From: Cryobacterium fucosi
Lineage (GTDB): Bacteria > Actinomycetota > Actinomycetes > Actinomycetales > Microbacteriaceae
Reading direction: 5' to 3'
Length of the DNA: 64,000 bases
Assembly (NCBI RefSeq): GCF_004403515.1
Contig: NZ_SOHH01000095.1
Location: 37,400 to 101,399 of the forward strand
The notes beneath the pieces were generated by a model. That model was not told the origin of the DNA, did not search any database, and saw only the letters and a program-made list of their open reading frames with translations. Shown here piece after piece: positions 1-10,005 of this stretch (position 1 is its first letter; each line of letters starts with the position of its first letter). Both the position numbers and the translations under genes were made by a program.

Positions 1-990
<990 letters not shown>

Positions 991-1121
991 GGGTGTCCTC
1001 TGCTCTGGGCCGGTCCGGATCGGCCGGCGGTGCTGCGTGCGGAGGAGAAATGGGTGGTTTCGGGCGACGTCGGGGTCTCCTGACAGGTCTGTGCCCGGGG
1101 CCGATTTTGGCCCTCATTTGT

Positions 1122-1144
1122 TTTTACCATACTTATAGGGAAAA
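1122..1144. promoter_or_regulatory. Imperfect palindrome in divergent promoter region
   Basis: The arms TTTTACC (1122-1128) and GGGAAAA (1138-1144) form an inverted repeat with one mismatched pair. It lies in the only AT-rich stretch between the radical SAM gene (minus) and the first regulator (plus). The position suits an operator, perhaps for the neighbouring SufR-like regulators, but no experimental consensus is matched. AGGGA at 1137-1141 may double as the ribosome site of the regulator at 1153. Confidence 0.35.
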
Positions 1145-1152
1145 CTAATTTC

Positions 1153-1983
1153 ATGCCGACCGAAGCGATCGATCCCCGCGGCCACGCCGTGCTGTCGGGA
1201 ATCAGCAGGGTCGCCGTGCTCGAGGTTCTGCGGGCCAGCACCGAGCCGCTCAGCGCGGATGCCATCGCCGCCCGGGTGGGGCTGCATGCGAACACGGTGC
1301 GCTCCCACCTCGACCGCCTGACCGAGGCCGGGCTGGTCACGGAGGCAGCGGAGGCGCTGGGCAGGCCAGGTCGGCCCCGGCTGCTTTTCCGCTCCGCGCC
1401 GTCACCCGAGGACGCACCCGTGGACTCCTACCGTGTGCTGGCCGGCATCCTCGCCGAGGGCATGGCCGCCGGCGCGACCGGCGCGCAGGCGACGGGTGCA
1501 CCGGCCGGTGCAACGCCTGGTGCGCGGACCGGTGCCGACGCGGCCGCCCTGGCCGGCAGTCGTTGGGGACGGCGACTCGCCACCGCCCGCAACGAAGCCG
1601 ACTCGGCGGCCTCCGCCGATGCGGCCGCCCCGTCCGCCGGCCGGGCCCACGCGCTCGAACGCGTCGTCGCGATCCTGGACCAGGTCGGCTTCTCGCCCGT
1701 GCTCGGCGGGCCGGACCACGGCGCGCCCACCGGGACGGCATCACTCGCAGACGACGCCCCCGTCGTCATCGAATTGCACCGCTGTCCTTTCATCGACGTG
1801 GCGCGCAGCCAGGCCGACATCGTCTGTTCCCTGCATCGCGGCCTGATCCAGGGTGCCCTCGAGCGCCTCGACGCGCCGTTCGGACGGGTCGCCCTCGAAC
1901 CGTTCGCCCGCCCCGGCGTATGCCTGGCCCGCCTCGAGCCCGAACCGCTGCAGGCTTCCCTTTCGGCCGCCCACGCTGAATGA
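1153..1983 (+). CDS. HTH regulator with three-cysteine C-terminal domain (SufR-like)
   Basis: This 276-residue protein has an N-terminal winged helix-turn-helix (about residues 15-80) of the ArsR/DeoR-like type. A long Ala/Gly-rich insert follows (about 100-165), then a C-terminal domain with Cys211, Cys225 and Cys257. The CPF...VC...GVC arrangement resembles the Fe-S-binding domain of SufR-type regulators, so iron-sulfur or redox sensing is likely. The first spacing here is CX13C rather than the usual CX12C. The ATG at 1153 has AGGGA upstream. It is followed after 7 bp by a paralogue and then narGHJI, suggesting one transcription unit and control of nitrate respiration. The Fe-S ligand role is inferred from spacing only. 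Confidence 0.75.
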   Translation: MPTEAIDPRGHAVLSGISRVAVLEVLRASTEPLSADAIAARVGLHANTVRSHLDRLTEAGLVTEAAEALGRPGRPRLLFRSAPSPEDAPVDSYRVLAGILAEGMAAGATGAQATGAPAGATPGARTGADAAALAGSRWGRRLATARNEADSAASADAAAPSAGRAHALERVVAILDQVGFSPVLGGPDHGAPTGTASLADDAPVVIELHRCPFIDVARSQADIVCSLHRGLIQGALERLDAPFGRVALEPFARPGVCLARLEPEPLQASLSAAHAE

Positions 1984-1990
1984 TTGACAA

Positions 1991-2689
1991 ATGACGTCTC
2001 GCCAGCCGTCGAGCTACCGCACGCTCGCCTCGTTCAGCAGGATCCAGCTCCTGCACTTCCTTCAGCAGCGCGGCACGATGACCGTCGGTGACCTCGCCGA
2101 GGCCACCGGCCTCCACCACAACACCACTCGGGAACACCTGCAACGCCTGATCGGCGACGGCTTCGTCACCTGCGAGCCCGAGATCACCGAGACGAAGGGC
2201 CGCCCCCGAATGCTCTACAGCGCGGCCGGCGGAGCCGACCGACAGGCCGGCTGTGTCCGGGAGGCGAAGGCCGACGCCGCCGAGCGCCGCGGCGACCTGG
2301 TGCGGCGGATGCTGCCCCTCCAGGCCATCCTGCACTCACCGCTGCAGCGACAGCTCGACGCCCTCGACGACCACCTCGACCAGACCGGGTTCGACGCGAC
2401 CCTCGACTCCGACGGCGAGCATGTGCACCTGCACGACTGCCCGTACAGCGAGATGGTCAAGGCGCACCCGGAGGTGTGCCGGGTGCACTTCGGCCTGATC
2501 AAGGGTCTGCTCGAACAGGCGGAGGGTCCACTCGCCGCCGAGGCGCTGCATCCGCTGGTCGGATCGAACCTGTGCACGCTTGACCTGCACCGCGCCGAAC
2601 CGGTACCGGCCGACGAACCCGAACGCGAACCCGAACGCGAACCCGCAGGCGCACCCGCAATCATTTATCACGGTGTTTTCGGCTTGTAG
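1991..2689 (+). CDS. Second HTH regulator with CX12C...C domain (SufR-like)
   Basis: This 232-residue paralogue of the preceding gene has a winged HTH at about residues 18-75 and a C-terminal domain with Cys150, Cys163 and Cys195. The CX12C spacing equals that described for SufR-family regulators. The 31-residue gap to the third cysteine is the same as in the upstream copy. The tail contains two and a half units of a 12-bp repeat (2615-2650, encoding EPER), probably recently expanded. There is no good ribosome site, so translation is probably coupled to the upstream gene, 7 bp away. narG follows after 79 bp. The pair may act as a heterodimer or as sensors of two signals (inference). Confidence 0.75.
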   Translation: MTSRQPSSYRTLASFSRIQLLHFLQQRGTMTVGDLAEATGLHHNTTREHLQRLIGDGFVTCEPEITETKGRPRMLYSAAGGADRQAGCVREAKADAAERRGDLVRRMLPLQAILHSPLQRQLDALDDHLDQTGFDATLDSDGEHVHLHDCPYSEMVKAHPEVCRVHFGLIKGLLEQAEGPLAAEALHPLVGSNLCTLDLHRAEPVPADEPEREPEREPAGAPAIIYHGVFGL

Positions 2690-2768
2690 CCCTCTGCCCG
2701 GACCGTGAGACTCGGATGCGAGGGTGGTCGCTGACTGCGGCGACGCCCGGCACCGCAAGGGGTACCTC

Positions 2769-5700
2769 GTGAAACCAGCCAAGACCTCCGCCTTCTCGAA
2801 GCCCGCCCGCGGCAAGCCGGCCGGTAGACCCGGCACCGACGGGCCCCTCACCGACACGATCCTGAACCTCGGCCGGTTCCTCCGCCGGGGCGAGACGTCA
2901 CCCGACCTGCGCTCGCTCTTCCTCGAGGGCGGCCGGGACGCGGACAGCTTCTATCGTGACCGCTGGACCCACGACAAGGAGGTGCGGTCCACCCACGGGG
3001 TGAACTGCACCGGCTCGTGCTCGTGGAAGGTGTACGTCAAGGACGGCATCATCACCTGGGAGACCCAGCAGACCGACTACCCCTCGGTCGGGCCGGATTC
3101 GCCGGAGTACGAACCCCGCGGCTGCCCGCGCGGCGCCGCCTTCAGCTGGTACACCTACTCGCCGACGCGGGTGAAGTACCCCTATGTGCGCGGGGTGCTG
3201 CTCGACCTGTACCGCGAGGCGAAGGCCCGCACCGGCGACCCGGTGCTCGCCTGGGCCGACGTCACCGGCAACCCCGAGTCCGCTCGCGCGTACAAGAGCG
3301 CCCGCGGCAAGGGCGGCCTCGTGCGGGCCAGCTGGGACGAGGCCGCGGAGATCGTCGCCGCCGCCCACGTGCACACGATCAAGAAGTTCGGACCGGACCG
3401 GATCGCCGGGTTCTCGCCGATCCCCGCGATGTCGATCGTCTCGCAGGGGGTCGGCAACCGGTTCATCACCATGCTCGGCGGCACGATGCTCTCCTTCTAC
3501 GACTGGTACGCCGACCTGCCGGTCGCATCGCCCCAGGTGTTCGGCGACCAGACCGACGTGCCGGAATCCGCCGATTGGTGGAACTCGTCCTACCTGATCA
3601 TGTGGGGCTCGAACGTTCCCGTCACCCGCACCCCGGACGCCCACTTCATGGTCGAGGCCCGCTACAAGGGTCAGAAGGTCATCACCGTCTCACCCGACTA
3701 CGCCGACAACTCCAAGTTCGCCGACGAGTGGCTGGCCGTGCACCCGGGCACCGACGGCGCCCTCGCCATCGCCATGGGCCACGTCGTGCTGAAGGAGTTC
3801 CTGGTCGACCGGCGCACGCCCCGCTTCGTCGACTACATGAAGCGCTACAGCGACTCCGCCTACCTGATCGCCCTCACCCCGCGCGGCGACGCCTACGTGC
3901 CGGGTAAATTCCTGACCGCGGATGCACTGCCCGACACGTCCTCGACCGTCGCCAGCGCCGCGTTCAAGCCCGTGCTACTCGACCAGGACGGCCGGGCGAT
4001 CGTGCCGAACGGGTCGATCGGCCACCGCTTCTCCGAGACCGACGTCGGCAAGTGGAACCTCGACCTGGAAGGCGTCGATCCTCTGCTCTCGATCATGGAC
4101 GCTCCGGACTACGACCGGGCATCCGTCGAAATCGACCTGCCACGGTTCGATATCGCGCCGGAGACCGAAGACGCCGGTGAGCGGCAGGCGGGCGGTGCCG
4201 GCATCATCCGTCGCGGCGTGCCCGTGCGGATGGTCGGCGGCCAGTTGGTCACGACCGTCTTCGACCTGCTCCTGGCCCAGTACGGCGTCGGCCGGGACGG
4301 GCTTCCCGGGGTGTGGCCGACCGGCTACGACGACGCATCCTCGCCCGGCACCCCCGCCTGGCAGGAGGGCCTCACCTCGGTGCCGATGCAGGCCGCCGAG
4401 CGGATCGGCCGCGAGTTCGCCCAGAACGCGGAGGACTCCGGTGGGCGCTCGATGATCCTGATGGGCGCCGGCACCAACCACTGGTTCCACTCCGACACCA
4501 TCTACCGCGCCTTCCTCGCGCTGACCACGATGACCGGCTGCCAGGGCGTGAACGGCGGCGGCTGGGCCCACTACGTCGGCCAGGAGAAGTGTCGCCCGGT
4601 CACCGGCTGGGCGCAGTACGCCTTCGGCCTGGACTGGGTGCGCCCGCCCCGCCAGATGATCGGCACCGGCTACTTCTACCTGGCGACAGACCAGTGGCGC
4701 TACGATGGCCTGTCCGCCGACACCCTGGCGAGCCCGCTCGGCGTGGGAACGTTCAAGGACCGCACGACGGCCGACTGCCTGGTCGAGTCGACCCAGCGCG
4801 GTTGGATGCCCAGCTACCCCACCTACAACCGCAACTCGCTCGACCTCGTCGACGACGCCGAGCGCGCCGGCGTCGACCCGGCCCAGTACGTCGTCGAGTC
4901 CCTCGGCGACGGCAGCCTCGCCTACTCGGTCGAGGACCCGGATGCGCCGGAGAACTTCCCCCGGGTGCTCGTGGTCTGGCGGGCGAACGTGCTCGGCTCC
5001 TCCGGAAAGGGCAACGAGTACTTCCTCAAGCATCTGCTCGGCACCACCTCGGCCATCCGCGCGCCTGAGTCCCCGCCGGAGAAGCGCCCGAAGACGATGA
5101 AGTGGCACGAGTCCGCGCCGGAGGGCAAGCTCGACCTGCTGGTGACGAGCGACTTCAGGATGACGTCGACGACCGTGTTCAGCGACGTGGTGTTGCCCCC
5201 CGCCACCTGGTATGAGAAGAACGACCTGTCGACGACGGACATGCATCCGTTCATCCACTCGTTCAACCCGGCGATCGCCCCGCCTTGGCAGGCGAAGACC
5301 GACTTCGACATCTTTCACGTCCTCGCCGAGAAGATCTCGGAGTACTCGGTGGAGCATCTCGGAGTGCGGAAGGACCTTGTCGCCGTTCCGCTCTCGCACG
5401 ACACCCCGGATGCGATGGCCACCCCGCACGGGATCGTGCTGAACGACCAGCCGCTCATCCCCGGGATCACGATGCCGAAACTCGTCGTGGTCGAACGCGA
5501 CTATCCGGCCTTCGCCGCCCGGCTCGGCGCCCTCGGGCCGCTCACCGCGAAGCTCGGCATGGTCACCAAGGGGGTCAAGTTCAACCCCGACGTCGAAGTC
5601 GAATACCTCGGCAAGAAGAACGGTCTCGTGGCGAGCGGCCCGGCCGCCGGCCGGCCGAGGCTGACCACGGCCATCCACGCCTGCGAAATGGTACTCGCCC

Positions 5701-6557
5701 TCTCCGGCACGACCAACGGCCGGCTCGGCACCCAGGGCTTCCGGCAGCTGGAGGAACGCACCGGCATGAAGCTCGCCCACCTGGCCAGCGACAACGAGGG
5801 CCGCCGCTTCTCCTATCCGGATGTGCAGGGCGCGCCGGTCCCGGTGCTCACCTCCCCTGAGTGGTCGGGCAGCGAGCACGGCGGGCGCCGGTACAGCGCG
5901 TTCACGATCAACGTCGAGCACCTCAAGCCGTGGCACACCCTGACCGGGCGGCAACACTTCTACCTCGACCACGACTGGATGATCGAACTGGGGGAGCAGC
6001 TGCCGATCTTCCGGCCGCCGCTGGACATGCACCGCCTGTTCGACGACTCGATCGTCGGCTCCACGGCCGCCACCGGCGCCACGGGGTCGAAGGGTCGCGC
6101 CGAGGTGGCCGTGCGCTACCTGACCCCGCACTCGAAGTGGTCGATCCACTCCGAATACCAGGACAACCTGATGATGCTCTCGCTCTCCCGCGGCGGGCCG
6201 ACCATCTGGATGTCGCCGCTCGACGCCGACAAGATCGGCGTGCGCGACAACGAGTGGATCGAGTCCTACAACCGAAACGGCGTCGTCGTCGCCCGCGCGG
6301 TCGTCTCGCACCGGATGCCGGAGGGCACCGTGTACATGTACCACGCGAAGGACCGCACGATCAACGTGCCGATCGCCGAGACCAGCGGGATGCGCGGCGG
6401 CACGAACAACTCGCTCACCCGCATCCTGCTCAAGCCCAGCCACCTGATCGGCGGCTACGCCCAGCTGTCCTTCGCCTTCAACTACCTCGGCCCGACCGGG
6501 AACCAACGCGACGAGGTCACCGTGATCCGTCGACGCAGCCAGGAGGTTGAGTACTAG
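2769..6557 (+). CDS. narG: Respiratory nitrate reductase alpha subunit
   Basis: This is the 1262-residue catalytic subunit of membrane-bound nitrate reductase, which reduces nitrate to nitrite at a Mo-bisMGD centre on the cytoplasmic side. His76, Cys80, Cys84 and Cys119 have the same spacing as the FS0 [4Fe-4S] ligands of E. coli NarG (His49, Cys53, Cys57, Cys92). Asp249 corresponds to the molybdenum ligand Asp222. The GTG start at 2769 is chosen because AAGGGG lies six bases upstream; an earlier in-frame GTG at 2724 lacks one. There is no twin-arginine signal, as usual for NarG. The stop abuts the narH start. The length is typical and the gene appears intact. Confidence 0.97.
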   Translation: MKPAKTSAFSKPARGKPAGRPGTDGPLTDTILNLGRFLRRGETSPDLRSLFLEGGRDADSFYRDRWTHDKEVRSTHGVNCTGSCSWKVYVKDGIITWETQQTDYPSVGPDSPEYEPRGCPRGAAFSWYTYSPTRVKYPYVRGVLLDLYREAKARTGDPVLAWADVTGNPESARAYKSARGKGGLVRASWDEAAEIVAAAHVHTIKKFGPDRIAGFSPIPAMSIVSQGVGNRFITMLGGTMLSFYDWYADLPVASPQVFGDQTDVPESADWWNSSYLIMWGSNVPVTRTPDAHFMVEARYKGQKVITVSPDYADNSKFADEWLAVHPGTDGALAIAMGHVVLKEFLVDRRTPRFVDYMKRYSDSAYLIALTPRGDAYVPGKFLTADALPDTSSTVASAAFKPVLLDQDGRAIVPNGSIGHRFSETDVGKWNLDLEGVDPLLSIMDAPDYDRASVEIDLPRFDIAPETEDAGERQAGGAGIIRRGVPVRMVGGQLVTTVFDLLLAQYGVGRDGLPGVWPTGYDDASSPGTPAWQEGLTSVPMQAAERIGREFAQNAEDSGGRSMILMGAGTNHWFHSDTIYRAFLALTTMTGCQGVNGGGWAHYVGQEKCRPVTGWAQYAFGLDWVRPPRQMIGTGYFYLATDQWRYDGLSADTLASPLGVGTFKDRTTADCLVESTQRGWMPSYPTYNRNSLDLVDDAERAGVDPAQYVVESLGDGSLAYSVEDPDAPENFPRVLVVWRANVLGSSGKGNEYFLKHLLGTTSAIRAPESPPEKRPKTMKWHESAPEGKLDLLVTSDFRMTSTTVFSDVVLPPATWYEKNDLSTTDMHPFIHSFNPAIAPPWQAKTDFDIFHVLAEKISEYSVEHLGVRKDLVAVPLSHDTPDAMATPHGIVLNDQPLIPGITMPKLVVVERDYPAFAARLGALGPLTAKLGMVTKGVKFNPDVEVEYLGKKNGLVASGPAAGRPRLTTAIHACEMVLALSGTTNGRLGTQGFRQLEERTGMKLAHLASDNEGRRFSYPDVQGAPVPVLTSPEWSGSEHGGRRYSAFTINVEHLKPWHTLTGRQHFYLDHDWMIELGEQLPIFRPPLDMHRLFDDSIVGSTAATGATGSKGRAEVAVRYLTPHSKWSIHSEYQDNLMMLSLSRGGPTIWMSPLDADKIGVRDNEWIESYNRNGVVVARAVVSHRMPEGTVYMYHAKDRTINVPIAETSGMRGGTNNSLTRILLKPSHLIGGYAQLSFAFNYLGPTGNQRDEVTVIRRRSQEVEY

Positions 6558-8219
6558 ATGCGCGTCATGGCTCAAATGTCGATGATCATGAATCTCGACA
6601 AGTGCATCGGCTGCCACACCTGCTCTGTGACCTGCAAGCAGGTCTGGACCAACCGCACCGGCGTCGAATACGTCTGGTTCAACAACGTGGAGACCAAGCC
6701 GGGCGTCGGCTACCCGCGCCGCTACGAGGACCAGGAGAAGTGGAAGGGCGGCTGGATCCGCAACAAGCGCGGCCGGCTGAAGCTGCGCTCCGGCGGCCGG
6801 CTGAAGCGCCTGGCCACGATCTTCAATAACCCGGACCTGCCGGTCATCGATGACTACTACGAGCCGTGGACCTACGACTACGACATGCTCACCACGGCCC
6901 CGCTGAGCACCGAGAGCCCGGTCGCCCGGCCGAAGTCGCTGCTCACCGGCAAGAACATGGATATCAAGTGGTCGGGCAACTGGGACGACGACCTCGGCGG
7001 TTCGCAGGAGACCGCGGCCGACGACCCCATCCTCGCCACCATGAGCGAGCACGTGAAGATGGAGTTCGAGAACACCTTCATGTTCTACCTGCCGCGCATC
7101 TGCGAGCACTGCCTGAACCCGGCCTGTGTCGCGGCCTGCCCGTCGGGCGCCATGTACAAGCGCGAGGAAGACGGCATCGTGCTCGTCGACGAAGACGGAT
7201 GCCGCGGCTGGCGGATGTGCGTCTCGGCCTGCCCCTACAAGAAGGTCTACTTCAACCACAAGACCGGCAAGGCGGAGAAGTGCACGCTCTGCTACCCGCT
7301 GATCGAGCAGGGTAAGCCGACCATCTGTTCCGAGACCTGTGTCGGCCGGCTGCGCTACCTCGGCCTCATGCTCTACGACGCCGACGCCGTGCTCGCGGCT
7401 GCCAGCATCGAGAACGACCAGGACCTCCTCGAGGCGCAGCGCGGGGTCTTCCTCGACCCGTTCGACCCCGCCGTGATCGCCGCGGCGAAGGCAGGCGGCA
7501 TCGAGGACGACTGGATCCTCGCGGCCCAGAACAGTCCGATCTACAAACTCATCTCCGAGTACAAGGTGGCGCTGCCGCTGCATCCGGAATACCGCACCAT
7601 GCCGATGGTCTGGTACATCCCGCCCCTGTCGCCGGTGGTCGACGTGATCTCCACCACGAACAACGACGGGGAGGATGCCCGCACTCTCTTCGCCGCGATC
7701 GACAAGTTGCGCATCCCGGTCGAATACCTGGCCGGGCTGTTCTCGGCCGGCGACGTGGTGCCGGTGGAGTCGTCGCTCCGGAAGCTCGCCGCGATGCGCT
7801 CGTACATGCGCGACATCAACCTCGGACTAGACCGTGACGAGTCGATCCCGGCAGCCGTCGGCATGACCGGCGTCGAGATCGAGGCGATGTACCGGCTGCT
7901 CGCGATCGCCAAGTATGAGGACCGGTATGTGATCCCCAAGGCCCACGTCGAGACGGCGCGCGAGCTGGAGAACCTCGCCTGCTCGCTCGACACCGACGGC
8001 GGGCCCGGCATGGGCGGCCCCGCCACCGCGGCCGGACCCTACGGGAAGACGCCGGGGATGCCGCTGAACGCGACGGTCGACAACTACAACGAGATGGTCG
8101 GCAAGGGCGGCGAGCGCACCAAACCGACCACGCCCGGCCGGGTCAACCTGCTCAACTGGACCGGGGGAGGCGTGCCGGAGGGCATGTTCCCGCCGAAGGC
8201 CACGGGGAGCCCGGCATGA
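6558..8219 (+). CDS. narH: Respiratory nitrate reductase beta (Fe-S) subunit
   Basis: This 553-residue electron-transfer subunit passes electrons from NarI to NarG. Four cysteine groups are visible: Cys16/19/22/26, Cys182/185/190/194, Cys215-Trp218-Cys221/225, and Cys242/245/257/261. Trp218 replaces one cysteine, as in E. coli NarH, and marks the [3Fe-4S] cluster. The ATG follows the narG stop directly, with AGGAGG inside the narG 3' end as ribosome site. The stop overlaps narJ by ATGA. Confidence 0.97.
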   Translation: MRVMAQMSMIMNLDKCIGCHTCSVTCKQVWTNRTGVEYVWFNNVETKPGVGYPRRYEDQEKWKGGWIRNKRGRLKLRSGGRLKRLATIFNNPDLPVIDDYYEPWTYDYDMLTTAPLSTESPVARPKSLLTGKNMDIKWSGNWDDDLGGSQETAADDPILATMSEHVKMEFENTFMFYLPRICEHCLNPACVAACPSGAMYKREEDGIVLVDEDGCRGWRMCVSACPYKKVYFNHKTGKAEKCTLCYPLIEQGKPTICSETCVGRLRYLGLMLYDADAVLAAASIENDQDLLEAQRGVFLDPFDPAVIAAAKAGGIEDDWILAAQNSPIYKLISEYKVALPLHPEYRTMPMVWYIPPLSPVVDVISTTNNDGEDARTLFAAIDKLRIPVEYLAGLFSAGDVVPVESSLRKLAAMRSYMRDINLGLDRDESIPAAVGMTGVEIEAMYRLLAIAKYEDRYVIPKAHVETARELENLACSLDTDGGPGMGGPATAAGPYGKTPGMPLNATVDNYNEMVGKGGERTKPTTPGRVNLLNWTGGGVPEGMFPPKATGSPA

Positions 8220-8923
8220 GGCTCCCGGGGCTCCCACCGCTCAAGCTCCCGCTCCGCGGGGTGACCGCGATCCCGTTGTCCGAGGAGGACGGCAGGATGG
8301 CGCACATGGCGGCATCCATTCTGCTGGACTACCCCACGGAGGAGCGGCGCGCGCGCTTCGCTGCCGTGGCCGAGTCGGTGACCCTGCTGCCTGGCCCCCT
8401 GCGGCTCGCCTTCGAGGCGTTTTTGGCCGCGGCGGGCACGATGAACCAGCAGGAGCTCGAGGTACACTTCACCGCGACCTTCGACCTCAAGCGGAAGTGC
8501 TGCCCGTATCTCAGCTACTACGCGGCCGGGGACACCCGCCGGCGTGGGATGGCCCTCGTGCGTTTCGTCGAGGCGTATCGCGCCGCCGGCTGGGAGGTCG
8601 CCGCCGACGAACTGCCCGATTACCTGCCGATGGTGCTCGAGTTCTCCGCGCTGAGCGATTCGCCGATCGCCCAGGAGCTGCTCTCCGCACACCGGGACGG
8701 CATCGAGGTGCTGCGGAGCGCTCTGGAGGCCGTGGAGAGCCCCTACTCGCACGTGGTGGAGGCGGTGTCCCTGTCGCTGCCCGGCATCGACGAGGCGACC
8801 CGGCAGCGCTACCTCGACCTCGTCAACGAGGGACCACCGACCGAGACGGTCGGCATGACCTTTCTGGGCAATCTCAAACCGTTTTCGCCGTCCGGCGCCA
8901 CCAGTGAGGAACTCAGGGTATGA
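8216..8923 (+). CDS. narJ: Nitrate reductase molybdenum cofactor assembly chaperone
   Basis: This 235-residue helical protein matches NarJ (TorD-like family). NarJ binds the NarG N-terminus and holds apo-NarGH until Moco insertion and membrane attachment. Family features include LLDYP near residue 37 and the segment FTATFDLKRKCCPYLSYY. The ATG at 8216 overlaps the narH stop (ATGA). The first 30 residues are poorly conserved, so a downstream ATG at 8297 is possible. The 3' end overlaps narI. Confidence 0.92.
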   Translation: MRLPGLPPLKLPLRGVTAIPLSEEDGRMAHMAASILLDYPTEERRARFAAVAESVTLLPGPLRLAFEAFLAAAGTMNQQELEVHFTATFDLKRKCCPYLSYYAAGDTRRRGMALVRFVEAYRAAGWEVAADELPDYLPMVLEFSALSDSPIAQELLSAHRDGIEVLRSALEAVESPYSHVVEAVSLSLPGIDEATRQRYLDLVNEGPPTETVGMTFLGNLKPFSPSGATSEELRV

Positions 8924-9693
8924 ACCCGCTCGACTTTCTACTCTGGGTGGCGTTCCCCTACGCCGCCATGGCCGTGTTCGTCGTCGGCCACCTCCTCCGC
9001 TACCGGCACGACCAGTTCGGCTGGACCTCCCGGTCGAGCCAGACCTATGAGAACCGGCTGCTTCGCTGGGGGTCGCCGATGTTCCACTACGGCATCCTGA
9101 TGGTACTCGGCGGTCACATCGTCGGACTGCTCGTGCCCAAGGAATGGCTTGAGTTCTTCGGAGTTACCGAGGAGATCTACCACGTCGGCGCCACCTCGCT
9201 CGGCAGCGTGGCTGCCGCGCTCACCCTGGCCGGCCTGGCGATCCTGATCTACCGGCGCCGGCTCAACACGCGCGTGCTCCTCGCCACCACGGTGATGGAC
9301 AAAATCATGTACCTGCTGCTCGGGGCCACCCTGCTCTTCGGGACCGTGGCCACAGTGCTCTTCCAGGTCTTCGGCGCAGGCTACGACTACCGGGGCAGCA
9401 TCTCGCCCTGGGTGCGCGGTCTGCTCTCAGCCCAGCCTGACCCGGCCCTGATGAGCGACGTGCCGCTGTTCTTCCAGCTGCACGTGCTCTCGGCGACCCT
9501 GCTGTTCCTGCTCTGGCCCTTCACTCGCCTGGTACACGTGTTCTCGGCGCCGCTCGCCTATTTCGTGCGCCCGTACATCGTCTACCGGTCCCGGGACGGG
9601 CACCGGGGCTCAGGCTCCCGCAAGGCCCGCCGCGGCTGGGAGAAGAGCGAGCTGCCCGCATCCGCCCGCGACCGCGAGGCCACCCGCCGCTGA
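8920..9693 (+). CDS. narI: Respiratory nitrate reductase gamma subunit (cytochrome b)
   Basis: This 257-residue membrane protein has about five transmembrane helices. It oxidises quinol and anchors NarGH. His56, His66, His188 and His206 correspond to the four heme ligands of E. coli NarI (56, 66, 187, 205) with nearly identical spacing. The C-terminal 35 residues are basic and cytoplasmic. The ATG overlaps the narJ stop. It is the last gene of the nar operon and converges on narK. Confidence 0.96.
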   Translation: MNPLDFLLWVAFPYAAMAVFVVGHLLRYRHDQFGWTSRSSQTYENRLLRWGSPMFHYGILMVLGGHIVGLLVPKEWLEFFGVTEEIYHVGATSLGSVAAALTLAGLAILIYRRRLNTRVLLATTVMDKIMYLLLGATLLFGTVATVLFQVFGAGYDYRGSISPWVRGLLSAQPDPALMSDVPLFFQLHVLSATLLFLLWPFTRLVHVFSAPLAYFVRPYIVYRSRDGHRGSGSRKARRGWEKSELPASARDREATRR

Positions 9694-10005
9694 GTCGCCC
9701 GCGCGCCGGCCGCCCCACGGGCCCCGCCTGTTCTCCATGACTCCTCCCCTTGCTGCCGCCGACGAAAACGCGCCGCGGATATCCGCGGTGAATCGCGGCA
9801 TCCGCCCTGTCAGCGACCCGCTTTGTGCATAACTCCTGCAATTCGGGAACGGGAACGAACGTCGGCCCCGGAATTCCGGGGATGCTGGCCCACGAGCTGA
9901 CAAATTGCAGGAGTTATGCGCGGGGCAGCACGGAGCCCCGCTCCGGAGAGCGGGGGCCGGGTGGATGGGGCGGTGGCGGGCGGCGGGGGAAACAGGGGCG
10001 CGCGG
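9694..10005. other. Intergenic region between narI and narK ends, with palindromes
   Basis: No gene is seen in this 312-bp gap between convergent narI and narK. It holds a perfect 16-bp palindrome, CCGCGGATATCCGCGG (9773-9788), and a 17-bp perfect inverted repeat (9827-9843 with 9903-9919). Either could terminate transcription from one or both sides. Neither is followed by a clear T-run. Confidence 0.6.
9827..9919. repeat. 93-bp element with 17-bp terminal inverted repeats
   Basis: Arms GCATAACTCCTGCAATT (9827-9843) and its exact reverse complement (9903-9919) enclose 59 bp containing ATTCCGGGGATGCTGG. The interior resembles the elements at 43245 and 43446. However, the arms are swapped relative to those copies, which begin AATTCAGGAG and end CTCCTGAATT. 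No coding potential is seen. It probably forms a long stem at the narI/narK convergence. Confidence 0.6.

Noticed and set aside
2690..2768. FNR or NarL-type site before narG
   Set aside because: No TTGAT-N4-ATCAA-like or heptamer pair is visible; narG is probably read from the upstream promoter at about 1.1 kb.
3975..7583. 1202-codon minus-strand open frame across narG and narH
   Set aside because: It lies antisense to two clearly conserved genes and has the repetitive Val/Asp/Gly/Arg composition expected of a GC-rich shadow frame.
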